From assembly GCF_900102875.1 (NCBI RefSeq), contig NZ_FNGH01000002.1, positions 124,001-188,000 on the forward strand: a DNA stretch of 64,000 nt, written 5' to 3'. Made by a program: the position numbers and the translations under genes. A model generated the notes under the pieces. The model saw nothing but the letters and a program-made list of their open reading frames with translations. It was not told the origin of the DNA and made no database searches. Shown piece by piece: positions 27,067 to 36,847 of this stretch; positions within the stretch are counted from its first letter, which is position 1; each line of letters opens with the position of its first letter. The DNA comes from Franzmannia pantelleriensis. Its GTDB lineage: Bacteria > Pseudomonadota > Gammaproteobacteria > Pseudomonadales > Halomonadaceae.

Positions 27067-28305
27067 ATGCAATCGGCATCTCGAGCGGTCGCGACCCCGA
27101 TGCGAACCCTGCTGCTGGCAGGCCTGGTCAGCCTGGGCCTGACGGCCTGTGGCCAGAACGGTGATGAAGAGGGGCCGCCGGGTGGCGGTGCCGAGGGGCA
27201 GCCGCCGACGACGGTATCGGTGATCAGTGTCGACCCGCGCGACGTTGAGGTGGTGCAGGAGTACGCCGGACGCGCCCGCGGCTCGCGTGACGTAGAAGTG
27301 CGCGCCCGCGTCGAGGGAATTCTCGAGGAGCGGCTCTACACCGAAGGGCAGGTAGTCGATGAAGGCGATGCGCTGTTTCGCATCGACCCTGAGCCCTATG
27401 AGATCGCTCTGCGCCGTGCCGAGGCCGAGCGCGCCAATGCCCAGGCCGACCTTAACCAGGCTCGCCGCGAGTGGCAGCGGATTTCGTCGCTGTTCGACCA
27501 GAACGCGGTCAGTGAGCGCGAACGCGATACCGCGCTGTCGGGGCGTGAACTGGCTGAGGCGCGCTATGCGCTGGCGGAAGCCGGCGTCGCCGATGCTCAG
27601 CTCAACCTCGACTATACCGAGGTCACCGCACCGCTGGCCGGTGTTACCGGGCTCGAGAGCCTGCCCGAAGGCAGTCTCATCGAGCGCGGTACCTTGCTGA
27701 CCAGCGTGACCCAGCAGGATCCCATTCATGTGCGTTTCTCACTGCCCGAGAACGATGCCGCCCTGCAGCGTACGGCGCGTCGGGCGATGGCCGCCAACGG
27801 CGATGAGTCGCCGCGCCAGGCAGCATTGATCCTGCCCGATGGCAGCGATTACGACCATGCCGGCCAGGTCGACTTCACCGACAGCACCATCGATCCCCGC
27901 ACCGGCAGCGTCTCGGCGCGTGCGGTGTTCCCCAATGTCGAGGGCGAGGTGGTGCCTGGGCAGTTCGTGCGCGTGCGGGTGGTGGTGCAGACCCTCGAGG
28001 GTGCTTTCCTGATTCCCCCCCAATCGGTGGGGCAGGGCAGCGAGGGCCCCCAGGTGTTCGTGGTCGACGACGAGGACAAGGCACGCTCGCGCACTGTGCA
28101 ACTGGGACCGGTACAGCAGGGCCAGCAGATCGTCATTGACGGCCTCGAGCCCGGCGATCGCGTGGTGGTCAACGGCCAGGTTGCCCTGCAGGACGGCATG
28201 GATGTCTCTGCGTCCGAGGTCGAGGACGACGAGGAGGCCGCCGAAGAGGCCGAGCAATCGGCGTTCGACGCCGAACAGCAAGTCCCCGATGACGAGGAGG
28301 CGTGA
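27067..28305 (+). CDS. MexA/AcrA-type periplasmic adaptor lipoprotein
   Basis: This 412-residue adaptor of a tripartite RND pump has a signal peptide with lipobox LTACGQN, lipoyl domain halves around the helical hairpin ([15 protein letters not shown] and [10 protein letters not shown]), beta-barrel and proximal domains. CTGGAGG lies before the ATG at 27067. The last 30 residues are an unusually acidic tail ([11 protein letters not shown] and similar), in keeping with a halophile. The stop overlaps the start of the permease. With the next two genes it forms a complete efflux system. Confidence 0.93.
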   Translation: MQSASRAVATPMRTLLLAGLVSLGLTACGQNGDEEGPPGGGAEGQPPTTVSVISVDPRDVEVVQEYAGRARGSRDVEVRARVEGILEERLYTEGQVVDEGDALFRIDPEPYEIALRRAEAERANAQADLNQARREWQRISSLFDQNAVSERERDTALSGRELAEARYALAEAGVADAQLNLDYTEVTAPLAGVTGLESLPEGSLIERGTLLTSVTQQDPIHVRFSLPENDAALQRTARRAMAANGDESPRQAALILPDGSDYDHAGQVDFTDSTIDPRTGSVSARAVFPNVEGEVVPGQFVRVRVVVQTLEGAFLIPPQSVGQGSEGPQVFVVDDEDKARSRTVQLGPVQQGQQIVIDGLEPGDRVVVNGQVALQDGMDVSASEVEDDEEAAEEAEQSAFDAEQQVPDDEEA

Positions 28306-31300
28306 TGCTCAGGTTCTTCATCGACCGGCCGATCTTCGCCTCGGTCATCTCCATTGTCATTGTGCTGGCCGGCCTGGCGGCGCTGCGCGCGCTGCCGGTG
28401 GAGCAGTATCCTGACGTAGTGCCACCACAGATCGTGGTGCAGGCCAACTACCCCGGCGCCAGCGCCGAGGTGCTGTCCGAGGCGGTGGCGGCACCGCTCG
28501 AGCAGGAGATCAACGGCGTCGACGACATGATCTACATGGAGTCGAGTGCCACCGATGCGGGCAGTCTGCAGATCACCGTGTCGTTCGAGATGGGTACTGA
28601 CCCCGACCAGGCTGCGATCAACGTCAACAACCGCGTACAGGCAGGCCTGGCACGCGTGCCGCAGCAGGTTCGCGACCAGGGCGTCCGGGTCGAGGCACGC
28701 TCCACCAATATCCTGATGGTACCGGTGATGTACTCGCCGGACGGTAGCCAGGATCCGCTGTTCATCTCCAACTATGCGCTGCTCAACGTGCTTGACGAGC
28801 TGGTGCGGATTCCCGGTGTCGGCGATGCCTCGCTGTTCGGCGCCCAGGACTACTCGATGCGGGTGTGGCTGTCGCCGGACAAGCTGTCGCAGTTTGATCT
28901 GACACCCAGCGATGTGGCCGGGGCGATCCGCGAACAGAACGCCCAGTTCGCCGCCGGCCAGCTGGGCGCCGAGCCCTCGGTGGACGACCAGGCGTTCACC
29001 TTTACGGTGACTACCCGTGGGCAGCTTTCCGATCCAGCAGAGTTCGAGAACATCATCCTGCGCGCCGACGAGGATGGCGGCAGCCTGCGCCTGGGCGACG
29101 TGGCGAGAGCTGAGCTAGGCGCCCAGAACTATGCTTTCTCGGCGACCTACAACGGCCAGAATGCGGTGCCCATGGGGATCTACCTGCAGCCCGGCGCCAA
29201 CGCCCTGGAAACCGCCGATGCGGTGCGCGATGCACTGGATGATATCGCCACGCGGTTCCCTGAGGGGGTCGAATACACCATCCCCTACGACACCACCGAG
29301 TTCGTCGAGATCTCGATCCAGGAAGTCTTCATCACCCTGCTGGTCGCGGTGGCGCTGGTCGTGGTAGTGACCTTCCTGTTCTTGCAGCACCTGCGTGCCA
29401 CGCTGATTCCGGTGGCGGCGATTCCGGTGTCGCTGATCGGCACCTTCGCCGGCATGCTGGCGCTGGGTTTCTCGGTCAATCTGCTGACGCTGTTTGGATT
29501 GGTGCTGTCGATCGGCATCGTGGTCGATAACGCTATCATCGTGCTCGAGAACGTCGACCGGCTGATGCGCGAGAAGGGCATGGAAGCTCGCGAGGCCTCG
29601 ATCAAGACCATGCACCAGGTGTCTGGGGCGGTGCTCTCCTCGACCCTGGTGCTGGTGGCGGTATTTGCGCCGGTGACCTTCCTCGGCGGCCTTACCGGTG
29701 AGCTCTACCGCCAGTTCGCGGTGACCATCGCGATTTCGGTGGTGGTGTCTGGCGTGGTGGCGCTGACCCTCACCCCCGCTATGTGTGCGCTGCTGCTGGA
29801 TGGCCAGAAGCACAAGGTGGCCAAGCCCTTCGAACTCTTCAACCGTGGCTTCGAAAAGCTCACCAACGGCTTCACCTGGCTGGTGCATAAGCTGCTGCGT
29901 CATGCGCTGATCGGCTGCGTGCTGTTCATCGGCGTGCTGGCCGTGACGCTGTTCTCGATGAGCCGCATGGCCCCGGGCCTGGTGCCCCAGGAGGACCAAG
30001 GCGTGGCGCTGGTGGTCTATCAGTTGCCGGCGGTTTCGGCACTGTCGCGTACCGAGAGCGTGCGTGATCAGGTCTCGGCGATGCTCACCGACATGGACGA
30101 AGTCGACCAGTTCACCAGCTTCGCCGGCTTTGACATCATCGCCGGCTCGCTGCGCAGCAATGCCGGTGTCGGCTTCGCCAACCTCGCCGACTGGAGCGAG
30201 CGGACCGGGGAGGGGCAGGACGCCGCCTCGCTGGCGGGACGGATCATGGGCATGGGCGCCGGGATTCCTGAAGCCAACGTGCTGGCCTTCACACCGCCGC
30301 CGATTCAGGGGCTTTCACTGACCGGCGGGGTTGAGGGGTATCTCGAGGTGCGCGGTGACAGCACCCCGGATGAGATCGCCGAGATAGCTCAGCGACTGGC
30401 TGCGGCTGCCAATGAACGCCCCGAGCTGGTCAATGCGCGGACCACCCTGGACACCAGCATTCCGCGTTATCACGCCGAGGTCGATCGCGAAAAAGCGCGC
30501 GCCATGGGCGTGCCGATCAACCAGATCTTCGAGACCATGCAGAGCACCTTCGGCTCTCTCTACGTCAACGACTTCACCCTGGCCGGGCGCAACTGGCAGG
30601 TGAACCTGCAGTCGGAGGCGGAGTTCCGTGGGCAGCCGGAGGATCTGAACAAGGTCTTTGTACGTTCCGAGAGCGGTGAGATGCTGCCGCTGTCGACCCT
30701 GGTGACGCTGGAGCGTACTCCGGGACCGGATATCATCAACCGTTTCAACGTCAACAGCGCCGCCAAGTTCCTCGCCGATGCTGCGCCGGGCTACACCACC
30801 GGTCAGGCCAAGGAGGCGATGGATGCGGTGGCTGCCGAGGTGCTCACCGACGGCAATACGTCGCTTGGCTGGACCGGCGAAGCCTATCAGCTGGATGCCG
30901 CGGCGGGGGCCGGTGGCCTGGCCTTCGGCCTGGGCCTGGTGATGGTGTTCCTGATTCTGGCCGCCCAGTACGAGCGCTGGACGCTGCCGCTGGCGGTGGC
31001 CTCGGCGGTGCCGTTCGGGGTGCTCGGGGCGTCGCTGGCGGCGATGCTGCGCGGCTTCCCCAATGACATCTACTTCCAGGTTGGCCTGCTGGTGCTGATC
31101 GGCCTGGCGGCCAAGAACGCGATCCTGATCGTCGAGTTCGCCGCCCAGAACCGGCGCACGGGGATGTCCTCTTTCGACGCCGCCATGGCCGCCGCCCAGC
31201 AGCGTTTCCGCGCTATCATCATGACCGCGCTGACCTTCATCATTGGCACCCTGCCGCTGGTGTTTGCCAGCGGTGCCGGGGCCGCCAGTCGTCAGGAGAT

Positions 31301-31451
31301 AGGCACCGTGGTGGTGGGCGGCATGATCTTCGCCAGTACCCTGGCGCTGCTGTTCGTGCCACTCTTCTATAAATTGATGGATGATCTGGGCTCGCGTCGA
31401 CGTGAGCGCCGTGCCCATCGTCTCGAGCAGGGAGAGCAGAAGCATGTCTGA
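28305..31451 (+). CDS. RND multidrug efflux permease (AcrB/MexB-type)
   Basis: This 1048-residue proton-driven pump has the N-terminus [12 protein letters not shown], two repeated halves with large periplasmic loops, the [12 protein letters not shown] segment and conserved TM10 lysine in [15 protein letters not shown]. In TM4 the sequence is [14 protein letters not shown], giving Asp-Asn in place of AcrB Asp407-Asp408. The start ATG at 28305 overlaps the adaptor stop and is served by GAGGAGG; a GTG one codon earlier is an alternative. It exports amphiphilic compounds through the OprM-type channel encoded next. Confidence 0.93.
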   Translation: MLRFFIDRPIFASVISIVIVLAGLAALRALPVEQYPDVVPPQIVVQANYPGASAEVLSEAVAAPLEQEINGVDDMIYMESSATDAGSLQITVSFEMGTDPDQAAINVNNRVQAGLARVPQQVRDQGVRVEARSTNILMVPVMYSPDGSQDPLFISNYALLNVLDELVRIPGVGDASLFGAQDYSMRVWLSPDKLSQFDLTPSDVAGAIREQNAQFAAGQLGAEPSVDDQAFTFTVTTRGQLSDPAEFENIILRADEDGGSLRLGDVARAELGAQNYAFSATYNGQNAVPMGIYLQPGANALETADAVRDALDDIATRFPEGVEYTIPYDTTEFVEISIQEVFITLLVAVALVVVVTFLFLQHLRATLIPVAAIPVSLIGTFAGMLALGFSVNLLTLFGLVLSIGIVVDNAIIVLENVDRLMREKGMEAREASIKTMHQVSGAVLSSTLVLVAVFAPVTFLGGLTGELYRQFAVTIAISVVVSGVVALTLTPAMCALLLDGQKHKVAKPFELFNRGFEKLTNGFTWLVHKLLRHALIGCVLFIGVLAVTLFSMSRMAPGLVPQEDQGVALVVYQLPAVSALSRTESVRDQVSAMLTDMDEVDQFTSFAGFDIIAGSLRSNAGVGFANLADWSERTGEGQDAASLAGRIMGMGAGIPEANVLAFTPPPIQGLSLTGGVEGYLEVRGDSTPDEIAEIAQRLAAAANERPELVNARTTLDTSIPRYHAEVDREKARAMGVPINQIFETMQSTFGSLYVNDFTLAGRNWQVNLQSEAEFRGQPEDLNKVFVRSESGEMLPLSTLVTLERTPGPDIINRFNVNSAAKFLADAAPGYTTGQAKEAMDAVAAEVLTDGNTSLGWTGEAYQLDAAAGAGGLAFGLGLVMVFLILAAQYERWTLPLAVASAVPFGVLGASLAAMLRGFPNDIYFQVGLLVLIGLAAKNAILIVEFAAQNRRTGMSSFDAAMAAAQQRFRAIIMTALTFIIGTLPLVFASGAGAASRQEIGTVVVGGMIFASTLALLFVPLFYKLMDDLGSRRRERRAHRLEQGEQKHV

Positions 31452-32910
31452 TCCCAACCTCGCCTCACTGCGGCGCATTACGCGTCTGGCGGTACCGCTG
31501 GTTTTCGCCGCCGTGCTGGCCGGCTGCGCTGTCGGGCCCGACTATCGGGCCCCGGACATCGCCCTGCCCGACGAGTGGCCGGAGCACGTGCTGCTGGCCG
31601 AGGAGGAGCGCAGCGAGTGGCGGCACTGGTGGCGCCAGTTCGAGGATCCGCGCCTCGACGCGCTGGTCGAGCGTGCCACCGCCGAGAACCTGGATATTCG
31701 CCTGCAGCTGGCGCGCATTCAGGAGGCGCGGGCGCAGCTGGGCCTGGCCCAGGCTGAGCAGCTGCCCTCGGTGGGTGCACAGGCCGAGGCCGCTCGCGAC
31801 CGCACGCCGGCTACGGCCTCGCCGTTTGGCGTCGAGTCCACCGACAATACCTTTTCGGTGGCCGGCCAACTGAGCTACGAGATCGACCTTTGGGGGCGCC
31901 TGGCGCGCGAGCGCGAGGCCTCCGAGGCGCTGCTTGAGGAGAGCGTGTTCGCTCACGATGCGGTGCGCTTGAACGTGATCACCGACGTGGTGGCGACCTA
32001 CTTCGACCTCAAGAGCGCCGAGCAGCAGCGGCGCATCACCGAGAGTACCCTGGAGTCGCGGGAGGAGACCTTCCGCCTCGAGCAGATCCGCTTCGACTCC
32101 GGCGAGACCGACGAGCTGGCGCTGCGCCAGGCGCAGTCGGAGCTCGAGACCACTCGTGCCCAGCTGCCGGCTCAGGTGCAGCGCGTGCGCTCCCTGGAGG
32201 GCGCATTGGCGGCATTAGTGGGGCTATCGCCGGCGGAGCTGTTCGATGAGCTCGACTTCGGCGACACCCGCCTCGACGATATCGCGCTGCCCACTGGCGT
32301 GCCGACCATGCTGCCGTCGAGCCTGCTCGAGCGGCGCCCTGACATTCGTTCTGCCGAGGCCGGTCTGGTCGCCGCCAATGCGGGTATCGGTGTCGCCGAG
32401 GCCAGCCGGCTGCCGAGTCTCAACCTCAGCGGGCTGATCGGCACCGCGGCCGGCGACACCAGCAGCCTGTTCACCTCAGCGGCCCAGACCTGGGGATTGG
32501 GTGCCACGGTGATGGGGCCGATCTTTGATTTTGGCCGCTCGCGTTCGCGCATCGATACCGCCGAGGCGCTGGCCGAGCAGGCCGAGCAGCAGTATCGGGC
32601 AACCGTGAACATGGCCTTCAACGAGGTGCGTGATGCCCTGGTCAGCTACGAGACCAGCGGCGAACGGGTCGAGGCGACCCGACAGCAGGTCGAGGCGATC
32701 CGGCGCACCCAGGAACTGGCCGAGGTACGCTATCGCGAGGGCTTCGTTGGCTTCATCGAAGTGCTCGATGCCCAGCGTGCGCTGCTGTCTGCCGAGCTGG
32801 CGCTGGCCGAAGCGGTACGCGATCGGCTGACCGCTACCGCGACGCTGTTCAAGGCGCTGGGCGGCGGCTGGGAGAGTGATTTGCCGGGTGAGCAGCCCCG
32901 CGACGCATGA
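31444..32910 (+). CDS. OprM/NodT-family outer-membrane efflux lipoprotein
   Basis: This 488-residue outer-membrane channel has a lipobox in [11 protein letters not shown], the [12 protein letters not shown]-like N-terminal region common in OprM proteins, and two repeated outer-membrane-efflux domains of long helices. The start at 31444 overlaps the permease by 8 bases and follows GGGAGAGCAGAAGC; an in-frame start at 31381 is inside the permease and rejected. It completes the adaptor-permease-channel operon. A stem-loop at 32927-32964 follows. Confidence 0.93.
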   Translation: MSDPNLASLRRITRLAVPLVFAAVLAGCAVGPDYRAPDIALPDEWPEHVLLAEEERSEWRHWWRQFEDPRLDALVERATAENLDIRLQLARIQEARAQLGLAQAEQLPSVGAQAEAARDRTPATASPFGVESTDNTFSVAGQLSYEIDLWGRLAREREASEALLEESVFAHDAVRLNVITDVVATYFDLKSAEQQRRITESTLESREETFRLEQIRFDSGETDELALRQAQSELETTRAQLPAQVQRVRSLEGALAALVGLSPAELFDELDFGDTRLDDIALPTGVPTMLPSSLLERRPDIRSAEAGLVAANAGIGVAEASRLPSLNLSGLIGTAAGDTSSLFTSAAQTWGLGATVMGPIFDFGRSRSRIDTAEALAEQAEQQYRATVNMAFNEVRDALVSYETSGERVEATRQQVEAIRRTQELAEVRYREGFVGFIEVLDAQRALLSAELALAEAVRDRLTATATLFKALGGGWESDLPGEQPRDA

Positions 32911-32926
32911 CGCTGCGTCAGACCCC

Positions 32927-32964
32927 AACGTCACAGGCCGCCTCTCGGGGCGGCCTGTGGCGTT
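32927..32964. terminator. Stem-loop between convergent oprM-like and tetR genes
   Basis: CACAGGCCGCC (32932-32942) pairs with GGCGGCCTGTG (32949-32959 region) around a TCTCGG loop, with extra AACG/CGTT pairing at the base. It lies in the 69 bases between two convergent genes, so it probably ends transcription from both sides. A long T-run is lacking, which lowers certainty. Confidence 0.65.
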
Positions 32965-32979
32965 CTGAGGTGGGGGAGG

Positions 32980-33591
32980 TTAGCGTCGCATCATGCGCAG
33001 CAGCGTCCCCAGCAGTTCCTCGCCGCGTTCGCGAATCGAATAGCGCTCGGGGTCGCGTAACCAGTCGTGGAAGAGTCCTCCCAGGGTTGCCTGGAGCATT
33101 AGCGCTGCCGTTTCGGGCGTAAGGTCGGCGCGCAGCTGGCCGAGCTCATGGGCACGCTGGAGCTGTTGGCAGATCTCGATGTGACACTCTTCGGCCAAGC
33201 GGTTCTGCATCTCCAGCGGATTGATGTCGCTGAAGAATTCGCAGCGGTGCAGCAGAATCGCGTGGACCCGGTGGCTGCTGGGCTGCTCGAGCCTGATGAA
33301 GCCGTTGTCGAACGCCACGCGCAGCGCTTCCAGCGGGTCGTCGAGTAGGTGCGGGTGGTGCAGGGTATCGACCAGCTCCTCGAACGGCATGCGCACGCGT
33401 TCTATCAGCGCCATGAACAGGTCGGCCTTGTTCTTGAAGTGCCAGTAGAGGGCGCCGCGGGTCATTCCGGCGTGACGGGCGATCTGCTCCAGCGAAGTCC
33501 GCGCCACGCCGTGATCAAAGAAGACTTCCTCGGCGGCATCCAACAGGGCTTCACGGGTGGCTTCTGCTTCGGCTTTGGTTCGTCTGGCCAT
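32980..33591 (-). CDS. TetR/AcrR-family repressor of the RND pump
   Basis: This 203-residue repressor begins MARRTKAEAEATREALLDAA, closely matching E. coli AcrR at its N-terminus, then a helix-turn-helix near residues 30-50 with GMTRGALYWHFKNKADLF. The C-terminal ligand-binding domain is all-helical. The start at 33591 is chosen by alignment to AcrR; a second ATG six codons upstream at 33609 is possible, and neither has a good ribosome-binding site. Matching operators lie before this gene and before the pump, so it probably represses both. Confidence 0.9.
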   Translation of the reverse strand: MARRTKAEAEATREALLDAAEEVFFDHGVARTSLEQIARHAGMTRGALYWHFKNKADLFMALIERVRMPFEELVDTLHHPHLLDDPLEALRVAFDNGFIRLEQPSSHRVHAILLHRCEFFSDINPLEMQNRLAEECHIEICQQLQRAHELGQLRADLTPETAALMLQATLGGLFHDWLRDPERYSIRERGEELLGTLLRMMRR

Positions 33592-33651
33592 GTAGCGGCA
33601 TTCTCGCAACGGTTACGGTCGTGGGTGGATTATACCGCAATGGCAGCTTAC

Positions 33652-33671
33652 TTACATTCATGACTGTATAA
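33652..33671. promoter_or_regulatory. AcrR-like operator upstream of tetR
   Basis: TTACATTCATGACTGTATAA shares TTACATTCATG-N2-TGTAT with the reverse complement of the pump operator at 26980-26996. It is 60 bases before the repressor start and 86 before the divergent aspartoacylase-family gene. The shared motif at both ends of the pump operon supports autoregulation; the divergent gene could be affected as well. Confidence 0.65.
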
Positions 33672-33757
33672 GCGTTATCTCTCCTCAGTAAGATTCGCCA
33701 AGTACCGGCTGGCGAGGTATAACAGGCGGCATCGTTTTTCTTGCACAGGATATGCGC

Positions 33758-34789
33758 ATGGCTCGCGCGCCCTTTGAAATTGCTGGTACCCGCATCGCTG
33801 CTGGCGCTCGGTTGCAGATCGATGTGCCGGTGGCACGGCTGTATACCCATGCGCCGTTACATATTCCCGTCGAGGTGGTGCATGGCCGCCAGGACGGGCC
33901 GGTACTGCTGGTGTGCGGTGGCATCCACGGCGACGAGATCAACGGCGTCGAAATCGTGCGCCGTCTGCTACGTTCCAAGCAGCTACATCGGCTGCGTGGC
34001 ACGCTGATTGCCGCGCCGATAGTCAATGTCTTTGGTTTCGTGCAGCACAGCCGCTACCTGCCCGACCGGCGTGACCTCAACCGTTGCTTCCCAGGCAGCG
34101 AGGCGGGCTCGTTGGGCGGCCGGGTGGCGGCGTTGTTCCGCGAGCAGATCGTCGATCACGCCACTCATATCATCGATCTCCACACTGGCGCGATTCACCG
34201 CACCAACCTGCCGCAGATCCGCGCCCAACTGAAAACGCACCCCGAGACCGAGGCCATGGCCGAGGCGTTTGGCGCGCCGGTGATCCTCAACGCCGAGCTG
34301 CGCGAGGGTAGCCTGCGCCACTATGCTCAGAATCGTGGCGTACCGGTGCTGACCTACGAGGCCGGTGAGGCACTGCGCTTCGATGAGTGGGCCATTGCCC
34401 CCGGGGTGCGCGGCGTGCTGCGCGTGATGCGGCGCATCGGCATGCTGACCGGCGAGCACCGCCGGCGGCGCCCGCCTGCCGCCGAGTTGGCCAATGGCTC
34501 GAGCTGGGCGCGGGCACCCATCGACGGCATCCTGCGTCCGCGAGTGCGGCTCGGTGCGCGGGTCGCCAAGGGGCAGGTACTGGGCCTGGTGGCGGACCCA
34601 TTCGGCAACGCTGAGGGCGAAGTGGTGGCGATGGCCGACGGCATTGTGATCGGCATGAGCAATCTGCCGCTGGCCAATGAGGGCGAGGCGCTGTTCCATG
34701 TGGCGCGCTTCGATGCCATCGAGGAGGCCGAAAGCGCGGTGGAGTTGTTCCAGTCGGACTATGACCCGCAACCGGATCCTGCCAAGTAA
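33758..34789 (+). CDS. Succinylglutamate desuccinylase/aspartoacylase-family protein
   Basis: This 343-residue M14-like zinc enzyme has metal ligands in GGIHGDEINGVE and HTGAIHR, with an arginine-containing DRRDLNRCFPG segment, then a C-terminal beta domain. The start at 33758 is 7 bases after AGGA; an ATG at 33752 would be too close to it. Family members deacylate N-acyl amino acids, including N-acetyl-2,4-diaminobutyrate-related compounds in ectoine metabolism (DoeB), although DoeB usually lies with doeA. No such neighbours are present, so the substrate stays open. Confidence 0.83.
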   Translation: MARAPFEIAGTRIAAGARLQIDVPVARLYTHAPLHIPVEVVHGRQDGPVLLVCGGIHGDEINGVEIVRRLLRSKQLHRLRGTLIAAPIVNVFGFVQHSRYLPDRRDLNRCFPGSEAGSLGGRVAALFREQIVDHATHIIDLHTGAIHRTNLPQIRAQLKTHPETEAMAEAFGAPVILNAELREGSLRHYAQNRGVPVLTYEAGEALRFDEWAIAPGVRGVLRVMRRIGMLTGEHRRRRPPAAELANGSSWARAPIDGILRPRVRLGARVAKGQVLGLVADPFGNAEGEVVAMADGIVIGMSNLPLANEGEALFHVARFDAIEEAESAVELFQSDYDPQPDPAK

Positions 34790-34794
34790 TCGGC

Positions 34795-35787
34795 TCAGGC
34801 GCTGAGCGGGGTAGGCTCCGGCACCAGACTGAGCGCGTCATCGAACACCCGCAGGCAGGCGCCGTCGAGGTGGCCGTGCTCGGAGAGATGGCGACGGAAG
34901 CGACGCCCCCCCGGCTGGCCCTGAAACAGCCCCAGCAGGTGGCGGGTGATGTGATTGAGCTTGGCACCTTTTTCCAGGCGACGGGCGATATAGGGGCGAA
35001 ACGCCCGCGCAGCGGCGTGGCGACTGGTCGCCGGGCCGGCCATGCCATACAGCGTCTCGTCCACGCCGGCCAGTAGCCAGGGGTTCTGATACGCCTCGCG
35101 GCCGACCATCACGCTATCCACTCGATCCAGATGCTCCCGGCACTCATCGAGCGTCTTGATACCGCCGTTGATGCCGATATGCAGCGCGGGATGCTGCTGT
35201 TTCAGGCGCTGCACCCGCGGGTAGTTGAGCGGCGGCACGTCGCGATTCTCCTTGGGTGAAAGCCCCTGCAGCCAGGCCTTGCGCGCATGCACGATAAACA
35301 CCTCGCAGCCGGCGTCCGCTACCGTGGCAATAAAGCGCGCCAGGTCTGCGTCCTCGTCCTGATCGTCGATACCGATGCGGCACTTGACCGTAACCGGAAT
35401 CGACACCGCTGACTGCATCGCCTTGATCGCCGCCGCTACTCGCTCGGGATATGCCATCAGGCAGGCGCCAATCAGGTTGTTCTGCACCCGATCGCTGGGA
35501 CAGCCGACGTTGAGATTGACCTCATCGTACCCCCATGTCTCGGCGATCGCCGCACACTCGGCAAGCTCGCCGGGGTCGCTGCCGCCCAGTTGCAGTGCCA
35601 GCGGGTGCTCGACCTTATCGAAGCCGAGGAAGCGCTCCCGCGGGCTGCCATGGATCAGCGCGCCGGTGGTGACCATTTCGGTATACAGCAGCGCGCGACG
35701 CGTCAGCGTCCTGGCAAACGCGCGGTAGTCGCGGGTAGTCCAATCCATCATCGGCGCGACGGAGAAGGTTCGGTCTAGCTTGGGCAT
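34795..35787 (-). CDS. dusA: tRNA-dihydrouridine(20/20a) synthase
   Basis: This 330-residue FMN enzyme reduces uridine 20/20a in the D-loop of tRNAs. FMN and active-site marks are SVAPMMDWTTRD at the N-terminus, NLNVGCPSDRV with the catalytic cysteine near residue 97, and TVKCRIGIDD with the conserved lysine. DusA-specific HARKAWLQGLSPKENR is present. The start at 35787 is the only reasonable ATG. Its 5' end is a known attachment site for some integrative elements, but here it is intact and no integrase is adjacent. Confidence 0.95.
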   Translation of the reverse strand: MPKLDRTFSVAPMMDWTTRDYRAFARTLTRRALLYTEMVTTGALIHGSPRERFLGFDKVEHPLALQLGGSDPGELAECAAIAETWGYDEVNLNVGCPSDRVQNNLIGACLMAYPERVAAAIKAMQSAVSIPVTVKCRIGIDDQDEDADLARFIATVADAGCEVFIVHARKAWLQGLSPKENRDVPPLNYPRVQRLKQQHPALHIGINGGIKTLDECREHLDRVDSVMVGREAYQNPWLLAGVDETLYGMAGPATSRHAAARAFRPYIARRLEKGAKLNHITRHLLGLFQGQPGGRRFRRHLSEHGHLDGACLRVFDDALSLVPEPTPLSA

Positions 35788-35969
35788 CGGGCGTCACGGG
35801 TTGGGCAGAAAAGGGAGGGCATTCTATCAAGACGAGCCGATGGCTTACCATCTATGGCGACCGTCGTGCCCGTTGTCTTTCATCTCACGGCGTGGCGTAC
35901 TTCGATGCGAACCAATGAAAAATTAGTGTACTAGGCATTGATATGTGTATAGGAGTGGTATAGCTTTAA

Positions 35970-36108
35970 TGGCGTGACACATGGGTCACACCTTGTGACC
36001 CGAGCGGCTTACTCTCCCCGTCTGGAGTCGTTCGGGCCACGATGCAGCTCCGGCTGCATTTCTCGACAGAGAAGTCCGTTGCTAGCCCCCGTCCCGGGGG
36101 CTTTTTTT
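35970..36108 (+). ncRNA. Candidate structured small RNA with intrinsic terminator
   Basis: The 451-base interval 35788-36238 lacks a gene but holds a dense set of helices. GTGAC (35974) can pair with GTCAC (35985), or GGGTCAC (35983-35989) with GTGACCC (35995-36001). CCCGAGCGGCT (35999-36009) pairs with AGTCGTTCGGG (36026-36036), leaving a C-rich loop. ATGCAGC (36042-36048) pairs with GCTGCAT (36053-36059). A GC-rich stem at 36084-36102 followed by seven T ends it. A -35-like TTGATA is at 35938 and weak -10 sequences lie near 35960, so the 5' end is approximate. It matches no RNA family I recognise. It could instead be a leader regulating the lipoprotein gene. Confidence 0.6.
36084..36108 (+). 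terminator. Strong Rho-independent terminator
   Basis: AGCCCCC (36084-36090) pairs with GGGGGCT (36096-36102), and TTTTTTT runs through 36108. It is orientated to stop rightward transcription, 130 bases before the lipoprotein start, and no gene on the plus strand precedes it since dusA is on the minus strand. It therefore most likely ends the structured RNA candidate. Confidence 0.85.
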
Positions 36109-36238
36109 GTGAAGATCCTCTCCCATCTGAACCCGGCGTGGCCGTGGCTATCCAAGTCAGCGATATCAGAGTGAGGCGATGTGCCCCGCACCCGACAGGT
36201 GGTAGGGTTTGATCAGGATGCACAGTGGGAGGAAACGC

Positions 36239-36826
36239 ATGACGCTGCAGCGGGCTTTTCAGGTAATGGGTGTGGTGCTGGTAGGGCTCATGCTACTCGG
36301 GTGTGGCAGTGATGGCGAAACCGAGGACGACGAGCCTGCGGGTGAAGAGCAGCAAGCCATGGGAGCCAGCGTGGATGACCAGCAGAGTGAAGCTACGTCT
36401 GACGTGCCAGTGATGAGCGAGGCGGTGGTGATCGAGACCGAGGCACGTCTGGATAATCGCCGTCAGATGCAGGTCAGCGGTACGACCAATCTGCCCGAGG
36501 GGGCGCAGTTGCAGGTGATGGTGGAGCGCGAGTCGAGCCGGGTGCGCTGGCGCTCGCGTGTGAATGTGAGCGCTGAGGGTGATTTCGAGGCTGGCCCATT
36601 CGGCCCCGGCAGCGGCCTACCAGACGGCATGTACCTGATTGAGGTCAGTATGCCGCCGGCCAATGTACAGCCTGCATCGGTGCGTGAACGCATCGGCGAG
36701 CGCGGTGAGCATCTCGAGGGGGAGCTGGTGCGGGAGGCCAACCATGGCCTCGGCTATGAAGTGCGCTATCGCTCACAGATCGAATTGGGTGACCAGCGGA
36801 GTATTCGCTATATCGATGGCAGCTAG
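36239..36826 (+). CDS. Hypothetical lipoprotein
   Basis: This 195-residue predicted lipoprotein starts at 36239 with GGGAGG upstream; a frame from 36209 is rejected. The signal peptide has a lipobox LLGCGSD with the lipidated cysteine near residue 22, then an acidic low-complexity linker (GETEDDEPAGEEQ). The remaining part, about 120 residues, is predicted by eye to be beta-rich (DNRRQMQVSGTTNLPEGAQL, VRWRSRVNVSAEGDF), resembling an extracellular Ig-like fold. I do not recognise a named family. It follows the structured RNA candidate and is convergent with the XRE gene. Confidence 0.7.
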   Translation: MTLQRAFQVMGVVLVGLMLLGCGSDGETEDDEPAGEEQQAMGASVDDQQSEATSDVPVMSEAVVIETEARLDNRRQMQVSGTTNLPEGAQLQVMVERESSRVRWRSRVNVSAEGDFEAGPFGPGSGLPDGMYLIEVSMPPANVQPASVRERIGERGEHLEGELVREANHGLGYEVRYRSQIELGDQRSIRYIDGS

Positions 36827-36847
36827 TAATACTGCACTTGGTCGTGT

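Noticed and set aside
35750-35830. dusA 5' end as an occupied integration site
   Set aside because: dusA is intact, and no integrase, phage gene or direct repeat is next to it.
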